From NCBI GenBank assembly GCA_035546295.1, contig DATKBT010000142.1, positions 1-16,479 of the forward strand: DNA of 16,479 nucleotides. The letters run 5' to 3'. Both the position numbers and the translations under genes were made by a program. Under the pieces are notes generated by a model. It had not been told where the DNA came from. It saw nothing but the letters and a program-made list of their open reading frames with translations, and did no database searches. Every line of letters begins with the position of its first letter. Position 1 is the first letter of the stretch. Below are positions 1 to 7,524 of this stretch, in pieces. Source of the DNA: DATKBT01 sp035546295 (lineage in GTDB: Bacteria > Acidobacteriota > Thermoanaerobaculia > Multivoradales > Multivoraceae).

Positions 1-666
1 GGCCATGTCGTGGCAGATCAGGAGCAGCGCCAGGCCGAGGCGCTTCTGGACATCGACCAGGAGGTTCAGGATCTCCCCCTGCACCGACACGTCGAGCCCC
101 GACGTGGGTTCGTCCGCGAGCAACAGCTCGGGCTCGAGCGCGAGCGCTCGGGCGACCCCGACGCGGCGCGCCTGGCCGCCGCTGAGCTCGTGCGGGAAGC
201 GGCCGAGGAAGTCGGGGCCGAGGCCGACCAGCTCCAGCAGCTCGACGACGCGTGCAGCACGCTCCGCCGCCGGGACCCCGCGCACCTGCAGCGCCTCGAG
301 GAGCAGCGAGCGGACGCTGAGGCGGGGGCTGAGTGAGCCCACCGGGTCCTGGAAGGTCATGGCCACCTTGCGCCGCGCCTCGCGCAGGGCCGACGGCGCG
401 CCGCGCAGCTCGCGCCCGTCGAGCCCGATGCTGCCCCCCTGCGCGCGCACCAGGCCGAGCACGGCGCGGGCGAGCGTCGACTTCCCGGAGCCGCTCTCCC
501 CCACCAACGCCACGGTCTGCCCGCGCTCGATGCGCAACGAAACGTCGCAGAGCGCGTCGATCGAGCCGGGGCGACGCCGCAGCCGCGCGGCGAGCGAACG
601 CTTGACCGGGAAGCGCACGCACAGGTCGCGCACCTCGAGCAGGGGAGCGCGCTCGGGCGCCCTCAT
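1..666 (-). CDS. Peptide-type ABC importer, second ATP-binding subunit (DppF/OppF-like), 3' end outside window
   Basis: Cytoplasmic ATPase that would pair with the upstream ATPase to power import through the two permeases. The visible 222 residues show every nucleotide-binding motif: Walker A GESGSGKST (57-65), Q-loop TFQDP (104-108), signature LSGGQ (161-165), Walker B LLLADEP (181-187) and H-loop CHD (218-220). The frame is still open at base 1, so the C-terminal oligopeptide-transporter tail is not seen. The ATG at 666-664 shares ATGA with the stop of the preceding ATPase gene, giving translational coupling. It is the last visible gene of the five-gene importer operon. The family is clear; the substrate (di- or oligopeptides, nickel, sugars) cannot be read from the ATPase alone. 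Confidence 0.93.
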   Translation of the reverse strand, partial: MRAPERAPLLEVRDLCVRFPVKRSLAARLRRRPGSIDALCDVSLRIERGQTVALVGESGSGKSTLARAVLGLVRAQGGSIGLDGRELRGAPSALREARRKVAMTFQDPVGSLSPRLSVRSLLLEALQVRGVPAAERAARVVELLELVGLGPDFLGRFPHELSGGQARRVGVARALALEPELLLADEPTSGLDVSVQGEILNLLVDVQKRLGLALLLICHDMA

Positions 667-1793
667 CGGCGGCGCTCCGGCGGATCAAGGAGATGGCACG
701 CAGCGGCGTGAGCGGCGGCGGCGTGATCGCCGCCGTCGCGATCGGTGCCGGCGCGATCGGCGTGACGCGGCGCGCCGTGCCCCGTCGGCCGGTGCTCCGC
801 TGCCACGCGACCGGCGACCACCTCGACCCCTCGAGGAACCTCGCGCCGACAGCGGTCGAAGACCTCCGGGCAGCGGGACGCGAAGGCGCAGCCGGAGGGC
901 AGCTCGACCAGATCGGGAACCGACCCGGGGATGGTGGGCAGCACTCGCTCCCCGCGCCGGCGCCGGGCGGGGTCGCACTCGAGGAGAGCTCGCGTGTACG
1001 GGTGCGCTGCGCGCGCGAACAGCTCGCGCACGCTGGCTCGCTCGACGACCTCGCCGGCGTAAATCACGACGACGTCGTCGCAGATCTGGGCGATCTCACC
1101 GAGATGGTGCGAGACGAACAACACGGCGCAGCCGACCTCCTCCTGGAGCTCGCGCAGCAGGGCCAGGATCTGCGCCTTGGTGGTGGCGTCGAGCGCGGAC
1201 GTCGGCTCGTCGGCGATCAACAGAGCCGGGCGCGCCAGCAGCGCCATCGCGATCGCCACGCGCTGGCGCATTCCTCCCGAGAGCTGATGGCAGTGACGCT
1301 CGAGGCTAGTCCGAGCATCGGCGATTCCGACCCGGACCAGCATCGCGGCGGCTCGCTCTAGCTTCTCGCGCCGAGAGGCGCTGGAGCGGTGCTGGACGTC
1401 GAGCATCTGGGCGCCGATCGAGAGCACCGGATGCAGCGCCGCCGTCGGGTCCTGGAAGACCACCGCCACGCGGTCGCCGCGCAGCGCCCGCATCTCGCGC
1501 TCGGAGAGCTCCAGCAACTCGCGTCCCTCCAGCCGGATGGAGCCCGCCGTCACCTCGGCGTTGGCGGCGGGCAGCCGCAAGACCGAAGCGATCAGCGTCG
1601 ACTTGCCGCAGCCGCTCTCCCCCACCACGCCCAGCACCCGCCCGGGAGCGATCTCGAGCTCGATGTCGCGCAGGGCGCGCAGGCGGCCGCGGTCGGTTCG
1701 GTACTCGACACTCAGGCCGCGGATCGCGAGCGCCGGCGCCGGCGATGGCGCCGGCGTCCCCGCGTCCCTCCGCGCCGTGGCCTCGCCGATCAC
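663..1793 (-). CDS. Peptide-type ABC importer, first ATP-binding subunit (DppD/OppD-like)
   Basis: ATPase subunit of 376 residues. Walker A GESGCGKST is at about 58-66, Q-loop VFQDP at 112-116, signature LSGGMRQ at 171-177, Walker B LLIADEP at 191-197 and the H-loop SHH follows at 228-230. The oligopeptide-importer C-terminal region is present: HPYTRALL near 264, IPGSVPDL near 288, and cysteines at about 302, 308 and 315, which in relatives can bind an iron-sulfur cluster. A GTG start at 1793-1791 overlaps the permease C stop as GTGA; no ATG lies close by in frame. An oddity is a stretch of about 30 residues (roughly 335-365) rich in His, Asp, Gly and Ala before a terminal ACH, where relatives usually go almost directly to a short VACH-like end. 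The family is firm; the meaning of the extra stretch is unknown. Confidence 0.93.
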   Translation of the reverse strand: MIGEATARRDAGTPAPSPAPALAIRGLSVEYRTDRGRLRALRDIELEIAPGRVLGVVGESGCGKSTLIASVLRLPAANAEVTAGSIRLEGRELLELSEREMRALRGDRVAVVFQDPTAALHPVLSIGAQMLDVQHRSSASRREKLERAAAMLVRVGIADARTSLERHCHQLSGGMRQRVAIAMALLARPALLIADEPTSALDATTKAQILALLRELQEEVGCAVLFVSHHLGEIAQICDDVVVIYAGEVVERASVRELFARAAHPYTRALLECDPARRRRGERVLPTIPGSVPDLVELPSGCAFASRCPEVFDRCRREVPRGVEVVAGRVAAEHRPTGHGAPRHADRAGTDRDGGDHAAAAHAAACHLLDPPERRR

Positions 1794-2719
1794 CCTCGCG
1801 ACCTCGCGAGCCGGGGGTCGAGCGCGTCGCGCAGCGCCTCCCCGAGGAAGGTGAAACCGAGCGTGGCGAGCACCAGCGGCAGCGCACCGGCGAGCACCAG
1901 CCAGGGCGTGTTGCGGATGTAGGCGTAGCCGTCGGCAAGGATGCTGCCGGCGCTGGGAGTCGGCGGCTGCACGCCGAGACCGAGGAAGCTGAGCCCCGCC
2001 TCGATGGTGATCACCACCGGCACGTCCATGCTGGCGACGATCAGGAGCGGGCCGACGACGTTGGGCAGGGCATGAACCAGCAGCAGGCGGGGCAGGCCGA
2101 CGCCCATCGAGCGCTCCGCCTCGAGGAACTCGGCCCGGCGCAGGGCCGAGGCCTGGGTGCGCGCCATCCGGCCGTAGGAGGGAGCGTAGGAGATCGCCAC
2201 CAGGAGGACCACCGTGCCGGTCGACGGCCCGACGAGGGTGACGACGGCGAGCGCGAAGAGCAGGATCGGAAACGCGCTCACCGTGTCGAACAGCAGGACC
2301 AGCGGAGCGCCCACCCAACGGGGGCCGAGCCCGGCGAGCAGACCGAGGAGAAGACCCACGGCGAGCGCCACGGCGGTCGCCGAGAGGGCCACGTGCAGCG
2401 CGACGCGCAGGCCGTAGAGCGCGCGCGACCAGGTGTCGCGCCCGAGCTGGTCGGTGCCCAGCCAGTGGCTGGACGACGGGCCCTCGAACCGGGCCTCGAG
2501 GTCGATCGCGACCGGGTCGTGGGTCGCGAGCCAGGGCGCCAGGATCGCGCCGGCGAGGAGCAGGCCGACCAGCGCCAGGCTGGCGCCGCCGAGCGGCTGG
2601 GCGGCCGCGGCGCGAGCCGTGCGTACCGCCCATCGGGCGCCGCGGAGGAGGACGCCGGGCCGGCGCTCGAAGGCGTGGCCCCGGCGCGACCCGCTGGAGC
2701 GCTCGGGCTCCGCCGTCAT
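1790..2719 (-). CDS. Peptide-type ABC importer, permease C (DppC/OppC-like)
   Basis: Inner-membrane permease of 309 residues, the usual length for the DppC group. A cytoplasmic N-terminus of about 40 residues, rich in Arg, precedes the first membrane helix (about 46-66). The hallmark HWLGTDQLGRDTWSRALYG lies at 85-103, followed by hydrophobic helices at roughly 108-132, 137-165, 167-180, 222-245 and 272-295. The EAA-type loop that docks on the ATPase is at about 200-220 (EAERSMGVGLPRLLLVHALPN region), and the family motif LSFLGLGVQPPTPSAGSIL is near 243. The ATG at 2719-2717 overlaps the permease B stop (ATGA), and its own TGA overlaps the ATPase GTG (GTGA). Paired with permease B it would form the membrane channel. 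Confidence 0.95.
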   Translation of the reverse strand: MTAEPERSSGSRRGHAFERRPGVLLRGARWAVRTARAAAAQPLGGASLALVGLLLAGAILAPWLATHDPVAIDLEARFEGPSSSHWLGTDQLGRDTWSRALYGLRVALHVALSATAVALAVGLLLGLLAGLGPRWVGAPLVLLFDTVSAFPILLFALAVVTLVGPSTGTVVLLVAISYAPSYGRMARTQASALRRAEFLEAERSMGVGLPRLLLVHALPNVVGPLLIVASMDVPVVITIEAGLSFLGLGVQPPTPSAGSILADGYAYIRNTPWLVLAGALPLVLATLGFTFLGEALRDALDPRLARSRG

Positions 2720-3657
2720 TCGGGGCTCCGCAGCCGCGGATCGAGGAGCGCGTTCAGCCCGTCGGCGAGCGCGGTCGACAGCACGAAGAACGCGGTGCTG
2801 ACCAGCACTCCCCCCATCACCACGGGATAGTTGCGCGTCGACACCGCGTCGTAGATCAGCTTGCCGATCCCCGGGCGCGCGAACACGATCTCGGCGAGGA
2901 CCGCGCCCGACAGCAGGCCGCCGATCCCGGCGCCCAGGATCGTCACCGTCGGCAGCACCGCCACCCGCAGCGCGTGGCCGACGACGCGGCGCTCCGGAAG
3001 CCCGAAGGCGCGGGCGGTGCGTACGTACCCGGAGCCGAGCTGCTCGACCATCGAGGCGCGCAGCAGCCGGGCGACGTAGCCGACCCAGCCGAGGCCGAGG
3101 GCGAACGCCGGCAGTACCAGGTGGCGGAGCTGGGAGGCGAGGTCCCCGGGCTCGCCCACCCCGAGCGCCGGCAGCAGCTTCCAGCGCACCGCGACCAGGT
3201 ACTGGGCGGCGAGCGCGACGACGAAGGCGGGCAGCGCGATGCAGGTCACCGAGACGATGCCGGCGAAGCGATCGACCCGCGAGCCGCGCAGCAGCGCCGA
3301 AACGCAACCGAGCGGCACTCCCAACGCCGCGGCCCAGGCGATGGCGCAGACGATCAGCACCAGCGTGTGGGGGAGCTGTTCGAAGACCACGGCCGCCACC
3401 GGCCGGCCCGTGAACAGGTCGGTCCCGAGATCGCCGCGCAGCAGATCGCCGAAGAAGTGCAGGAGCTGCACGAGAAAGGGATCGTCGAGGCGGAGCTGCT
3501 CGCGGATCGCGGCCTTCATCTCCGGCGTCGCGCGCGGTCCCAGCACCACGCTCGCCGGATCCCCCGGCACCAGGTGGATCATGCCGTAGAGCGCCGAGAC
3601 CGCGACCACCAGGATGACGGCGGCGAGGCCGAGCCGTCGCAGGGTGAAGGACAGCAC
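2716..3657 (-). CDS. Peptide-type ABC importer, permease B (DppB/OppB-like)
   Basis: Inner-membrane permease of 313 residues, typical for DppB. The first helix (about 8-30) is followed by the family signature LVPGDPASVVLG at 29-40 and a periplasmic stretch with the GDLGTDLFTGRPV motif near 75-87. Further helices lie at about 95-122, 131-155, 180-200, 235-262 and 280-300. The EAA loop is RTARAFGLPERRVVGHAL (213-230), followed by FARPGIGKLIYDAV near 259. The chosen start is GTG at 3657-3655 because it gives the canonical short N-terminus before helix 1; a GAGG sequence lies only distantly upstream, so translation may depend on coupling to the binding-protein gene, whose stop is 28 bases away. 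Confidence 0.94.
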   Translation of the reverse strand: MLSFTLRRLGLAAVILVVAVSALYGMIHLVPGDPASVVLGPRATPEMKAAIREQLRLDDPFLVQLLHFFGDLLRGDLGTDLFTGRPVAAVVFEQLPHTLVLIVCAIAWAAALGVPLGCVSALLRGSRVDRFAGIVSVTCIALPAFVVALAAQYLVAVRWKLLPALGVGEPGDLASQLRHLVLPAFALGLGWVGYVARLLRASMVEQLGSGYVRTARAFGLPERRVVGHALRVAVLPTVTILGAGIGGLLSGAVLAEIVFARPGIGKLIYDAVSTRNYPVVMGGVLVSTAFFVLSTALADGLNALLDPRLRSPE

Positions 3658-3685
3658 GACGGCTCAGCCGACCTCGCGGGACACG

Positions 3686-5284
3686 TCAGGCGACCTCGAA
3701 CTCGCGCAGCATGGGCTGGCCATCGGGTCGCAGCGCCGGCCGGAGATGGTTGCGAAACAGCACCGGGAAGGCCGGATGGGTCAGGAAGCGGTAGGCGCCG
3801 GACTCCTCCATCAGGTCCTGCGCGCGCCGCACCAGCCGGCCCCGGACCTCGGGATCGAGCTCGACCGTCGCGCGGCGGTGCAGCTCGTCGAAGGAGGGGC
3901 TCGCGAAGCGCTCCCAGTTCCAGACCCCCACCTGGTCGGACGTGAACCAGGTGGTGGCATAGAAGGGGTCGGGCAGCATCGAGAACCGCTGCAGGAAGAG
4001 CTGGATGTCGCGCCACCGGTCTCCCGCGCTCTCGTCGCCCAGCGTGATGAACGATGCGCTCTCGTGGGCGCGGATCTCGATCCGAATCCCGGCCCGCCCC
4101 AGGCTCGCCTGGATCGCCTGCGCCGCGGTGAGCCAGAACGTCGTGCCCTCGACGTCGAGCGTCAGCTCCAGCCCTCCGTCGACTCCCGCAGAGCGCAGCA
4201 GCTCCCGCGCCCGCTCGAGATCGCCCTCCGGCGGCACCAGGCTGCGCTCGCGGTGGCCGAGGATGCCGGGGGCGATCAGGCCGGTGGCGGGCTCGGCGGT
4301 GTCGAAGCTGGCCGCGGCGACCACCTCCCTCACGTCGATCGCGTGCTGGACCGCCTGGCGCACCTCGCGACGTCGGAGCTTCGGATGCTCGGTGTTCATG
4401 CCCACCCAGGAGTAGTAGAGGCTCGGGCGCACCTCGAGCGTGGAGTGCAGAATCGGGCGTTCGCGCAGGACCTCGCACGAGCTCTCGCTGGCGTTCGTGA
4501 AGTCGAGGTCGCCGGCCTCGAAACCGAGCTCCTGGACCTTCCGGTCGAAGATCTGGAGGATCTGGATCTCGTCGAACGCCGGAGGACTGCCGCGCCACTC
4601 CGCGTTGCGCACCAGCACCAGCCGATGTCCCTCGCGCCACTCGCCGAGCAGGTAGGGGCCCGACGCCGCCGGCAGCTCCCAGCGCAGGCGCGAGCCCGGC
4701 ATCGAGGCGAGCGCGTCGCGGCTGACGATCGAGCCGCTGCCTCCCGGCAGGGCGACCATGTGCAGCGCGGGAAAGGGTTCGTCGAGGACGATGACGCCCG
4801 AATAGCGGCCGGTCACCTCGACCCGCGACAGCGGTCCCCAGGCGGCTCGTTCCGGCGAGCCCATCGCCGGGTCGACGATCCGCTCGAGCGAGAAGCGAAC
4901 GTCTTCGGCGCTCATCTCGCCGTAGCCGCCCGAGAAGAGGATCCCGGGCTGCAGCTCGAAGGCGAGGTGCGTGGGGTCGAGCGGGTCGAGCGAGCGCGCC
5001 GCCTCGAGCCGCCATCCCCACTCGGCACCGCCGGTGCGATAGCGGGTCAGCCCGCTGTAGAGCAGCCGGTGGACGACCGTGTCCGCGACCCCGAGGCCGT
5101 AGGCGGGATCGGTGGTCGTCGGCGGCGCGTAGAGGGTCGCGTGGAGCACGCGGCGCCCGGAGCGCTCGGTCGTGCACGACCAGCCCGCCGGCAGCGCCGC
5201 GGCGCCGAGGGCGGCCGCCCCGAGGCGCAGGAAGTCGCGTCGATCGTGGCGGGTGCTCGGTCGTCGCGGAGGTGGGAATCGCAA
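3686..5284 (-). CDS. Extracellular solute-binding protein, family 5 (peptide-type ABC importer), Tat signal
   Basis: Substrate-capturing component of the importer, 532 residues from the proposed start. A twin-arginine signal, DRRDFLR at 14-20, is followed by an Ala-rich hydrophobic segment ending GWSC at 34-37; the Cys might be lipidated but the box is not canonical. The mature part shows family 5 features: PTTTDPAYG near the N-terminus, then an LQPGILFSGG region and MSAEDVRFSLERIVDP. There is no ATG or GTG before the signal in this frame; TTG at 5284-5282 is the only common initiator that keeps it. A GTG at 5149 would delete the signal and is less likely. It heads the operon, 28 bases before permease B. 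The family is sure; start codon and ligand are not. Confidence 0.88.
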   Translation of the reverse strand: MRFPPPRRPSTRHDRRDFLRLGAAALGAAALPAGWSCTTERSGRRVLHATLYAPPTTTDPAYGLGVADTVVHRLLYSGLTRYRTGGAEWGWRLEAARSLDPLDPTHLAFELQPGILFSGGYGEMSAEDVRFSLERIVDPAMGSPERAAWGPLSRVEVTGRYSGVIVLDEPFPALHMVALPGGSGSIVSRDALASMPGSRLRWELPAASGPYLLGEWREGHRLVLVRNAEWRGSPPAFDEIQILQIFDRKVQELGFEAGDLDFTNASESSCEVLRERPILHSTLEVRPSLYYSWVGMNTEHPKLRRREVRQAVQHAIDVREVVAAASFDTAEPATGLIAPGILGHRERSLVPPEGDLERARELLRSAGVDGGLELTLDVEGTTFWLTAAQAIQASLGRAGIRIEIRAHESASFITLGDESAGDRWRDIQLFLQRFSMLPDPFYATTWFTSDQVGVWNWERFASPSFDELHRRATVELDPEVRGRLVRRAQDLMEESGAYRFLTHPAFPVLFRNHLRPALRPDGQPMLREFEVA

Positions 5285-5294
5285 GATCGATCCC

Positions 5295-5300
5295 AGTGTA
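5295..5300 (-). promoter_or_regulatory. Possible -10 element for the importer operon
   Basis: On the minus strand the hexamer is TACACT, 4 of 6 matches to TATAAT, in the 108 bp divergent spacer. Only ten bases (GGGATCGATC) separate it from the proposed TTG start, so a transcript from it would be nearly leaderless. No convincing -35 box is seen at 17 bases (CTGGAG). This is a weak call made by position and composition. Confidence 0.3.
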
Positions 5301-5373
5301 GCGAACGAGAAAGCCCGCTCCAGGGGCTCGATCGGCGTGCGGACGACGATCCCGTCGGCGGGACGGCGACCGA

Positions 5374-5379
5374 TAGAGT
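5374..5379 (+). promoter_or_regulatory. Possible -10 element for the CocE-type hydrolase
   Basis: TAGAGT (4 of 6 to TATAAT) lies 13 bases before the hydrolase ATG in the shared divergent spacer. No -35 match is visible and the gene lacks a clear Shine-Dalgarno sequence. Very tentative. Confidence 0.2.
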
Positions 5380-5392
5380 CCCGCGCCAGCTC

Positions 5393-7438
5393 ATGATCGA
5401 GCGCACCGACCTGCCGCGGCCCGTCATCCAGCAGGACGACGTCTGGATTCCCCTGGCCGATGGCCTGCGCCTGGCAGCCCGGCTCTGGCGCCCGGCCGAC
5501 GCCGAGGAGAACCCGGTTCCCGCGATCCTCGAGCTCCTGCCCTACCGCCGCAACGACGGCACGGCCGTGCGCGACTCGACGATGCACCCCTACCTCGCCG
5601 CGCACGGCTACGCCTGCCTGCGTGTCGACATGCGCGGCAGCGGCGACTCCGACGGCGTGCTGCTCGACGAGTACCTGCCGACCGAGCAGGACGACGCGGT
5701 GGGGGTCATCGCCTGGATGGCGCACCAACCCTGGTGCAACGGCGCGGTCGGGATGTGGGGGATCTCGTGGGGCGGCTTCAACTCCCTGCAGGTGGCGGCG
5801 CGACGCCCGCCCGAGCTGCGCGCGGTGATGTCGCTGTGCTCGACCGACGACCGTTACGCCGACGACGTGCACTACCGCGGCGGCTGCCTGCTCGCCGCCG
5901 ACGCGCTGCCCTGGGCCTCGGTGATGCTGGCCGCGAACGCCGAGCCGCCGGACCCACGCTTCGTCGGCGAGACCTGGCGCGAGCTGTGGCGAGAGCGCCT
6001 GGACGGCAGCCCGCCGTTCATCGAGGCCTGGCTCTCGCACCCGACGCGCGACGACTACTGGAAGCACGGCTCGGTGTGCGAGGACTTCTCGCGCATCCAG
6101 GTTCCGGTCTACGCGATCGGTGGCTGGGAGGACGGCTACACCAACGCGGTGCCGCGCCTGCTCGCCGGCCTCGCCGGGCCGCGCAAGGGCCTGATCGGGC
6201 CGTGGGCGCACGCCTACCCCCACTTCGCGACCCCGGGGCCCCAGATCGGCTTCCTGCAGGAGGCGCTCCGTTTCTGGGACCGCTGGCTGCTCGAGCGCGA
6301 GACCGGCGTCATGGACGAGCCGATGCTGAGGGCCTGGATGCAGGAGCCGGGGCCGCTCGATCCCCAACGACTCGAGGTCCCGGGCCGATGGATCGCCGAG
6401 CCAGCGTGGCCGCCGGAGGAGGCGTGCGAGCCCGAGGACCTGCTCCTCACCGCCGGCGGCGAGCTGGCGCCCGCGACCGGATCCGGGTCCGGGAACCCGA
6501 TGGAGCGCGCGATCGAGATCGCGACGGTGCTCCACCACGGCGCCGACGCCGGCGCCTGGTGCTCCTACGGCGCCCCCGGCGAGGCGCCCGGGGATCAGCA
6601 CGGCGACGATGCGCGGTCGTGCTGCTTCGAAGGAGAGCCGGTGCGAGAACGCACCGAGATCCTCGGGTTCCCCGAGCTGCGGCTGCGGGTCGCGGCCGAT
6701 CGTCCCGTCGCCCAGGTCGCCGTCCGGCTGTGCGACGTCGCGCCCGACGGGACCTCGCGCCTGGTCTCGCGCGGCGTCTCGAACCTGACCCACCGCGACA
6801 GTCACGAGCAGCCGCGACCGCTCGAGCCGGGACGCCCCGTCGACGTCGCGCTGCGCCTCGACGCGATCGCGTGGTCGATGCCGGCCGGCCACCGCTGGCG
6901 GCTCGCCCTGGCGCCGTCCTACTGGCCGATCGTCTGGCCCGCGCCGGAGCTGGTGACGCTGACGGTGCTCGCGGGTCCGGGCTGCCGCCTCCGGCTCCCC
7001 CGGCGCGCGCCGCGCCGCGAGGACGACGAGCTGGCTCCCTTCGGCCCGGCCGAGGGAGCCCCCCGCATCGCCCGCGTGCTGCTGCGCCCGGGGAGCCGCG
7101 ACCGCCGGCTCGTCCTCGACGATGCGACGCGCCGGCAGACGCTCGAGACCGGCTCGGACAGCGGCCACGTGCGTTGGCTCTCGCTCGAGCTCGAGACCGA
7201 GCGGGTGGGCCACGACATCCACTCGATCGTCGAGGGCGATCCGCTGTCGGCGCGGGTGACCTGCAGCCGGCGATTCGAGCTGCGCCGCGGAGATTGGCGG
7301 GTGCGCGGCGAGACCGAAAGCGACATGACGTGCGACGCGGAGCGATTTCACGTGACCAACGTGGTGCGCGCTTGGGAGGGGGAGAGGCAGGTCCACGAGC
7401 GCGAACGCCGATTCGACGTCGACCGGCTCCTCGTCTAG
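5393..7438 (+). CDS. CocE/NonD-type (X-Pro dipeptidyl-peptidase S15 family) serine hydrolase
   Basis: Predicted alpha/beta hydrolase of 681 residues. The nucleophile elbow is GISWGG, with Ser125. The family-typical aspartate is D247 in GGWEDGY, and the histidine is H273 in GPWAH, giving a complete Ser-Asp-His triad. RVDMRGSGDSDG (78-89) is the conserved strand/oxyanion segment. Residues about 330-550 match the PepX C-terminal jelly-roll seen in cocaine esterase, S15 peptidases and glutaryl acylases; about 120 further residues (560-681) form an extra C-terminal domain that I do not recognise. There is no signal peptide, so it should act in the cytoplasm. It is divergent from the peptide importer, suggesting it may hydrolyse the imported compound. 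The exact substrate (peptide, ester or amide) is not predictable. Confidence 0.93.
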   Translation: MIERTDLPRPVIQQDDVWIPLADGLRLAARLWRPADAEENPVPAILELLPYRRNDGTAVRDSTMHPYLAAHGYACLRVDMRGSGDSDGVLLDEYLPTEQDDAVGVIAWMAHQPWCNGAVGMWGISWGGFNSLQVAARRPPELRAVMSLCSTDDRYADDVHYRGGCLLAADALPWASVMLAANAEPPDPRFVGETWRELWRERLDGSPPFIEAWLSHPTRDDYWKHGSVCEDFSRIQVPVYAIGGWEDGYTNAVPRLLAGLAGPRKGLIGPWAHAYPHFATPGPQIGFLQEALRFWDRWLLERETGVMDEPMLRAWMQEPGPLDPQRLEVPGRWIAEPAWPPEEACEPEDLLLTAGGELAPATGSGSGNPMERAIEIATVLHHGADAGAWCSYGAPGEAPGDQHGDDARSCCFEGEPVRERTEILGFPELRLRVAADRPVAQVAVRLCDVAPDGTSRLVSRGVSNLTHRDSHEQPRPLEPGRPVDVALRLDAIAWSMPAGHRWRLALAPSYWPIVWPAPELVTLTVLAGPGCRLRLPRRAPRREDDELAPFGPAEGAPRIARVLLRPGSRDRRLVLDDATRRQTLETGSDSGHVRWLSLELETERVGHDIHSIVEGDPLSARVTCSRRFELRRGDWRVRGETESDMTCDAERFHVTNVVRAWEGERQVHERERRFDVDRLLV

Positions 7439-7464
7439 CAGCCGAATGTGAAACCTATGGAGCA

Positions 7465-7482
7465 GCCGACCTCTCGGTCGGC
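7465..7482 (+). terminator. Hairpin downstream of the hydrolase gene
   Basis: A perfect 7-bp stem GCCGACC / GGTCGGC closes on a four-base loop TCTC, 26 bases after the hydrolase stop. It is followed by GGACTCTT, not a real T-run, so it may be a weak or Rho-assisted terminator. It could also lie in the leader of the next gene. Confidence 0.45.
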
Positions 7483-7512
7483 GGACTCTTCGGCGGCGTT
7501 GCCGGTTTGTTG

Positions 7513-7518
7513 TACCTT
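7513..7518 (+). promoter_or_regulatory. Possible -10 element for the DUF2461 gene
   Basis: TACCTT sits in a small AT-richer patch (TTTGTTGTACCTT) and ends six bases before the ATG. If used, the mRNA would be leaderless, and indeed no Shine-Dalgarno sequence precedes this ATG. It keeps only the TA...T skeleton (3 of 6), so it is weak on its own; the same spacing recurs at vapB. Confidence 0.28.
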
Positions 7519-7524
7519 GCGCCA

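Noticed and set aside
1734..1764. GGCGCCGGCG-rich palindromic stretch as a regulatory site
   Set aside because: It encodes the Pro/Ala-rich N-terminal linker of the ATPase; repetition follows from Ala/Pro codons.
663..1793. Possible frameshift at the end of the first ATPase gene because of its unusual His-rich tail
   Set aside because: The terminal ACH motif of the family and the ATGA overlap with the next gene are both in frame, so an in-frame insertion is more likely.
3614..5392. Plus-strand frame open upstream of, and continuous with, the CocE-type hydrolase
   Set aside because: It lies opposite the solute-binding protein, reads as Arg/Gln/His-rich antisense protein without any family motif, and the hydrolase fold begins only at the ATG at 5393.
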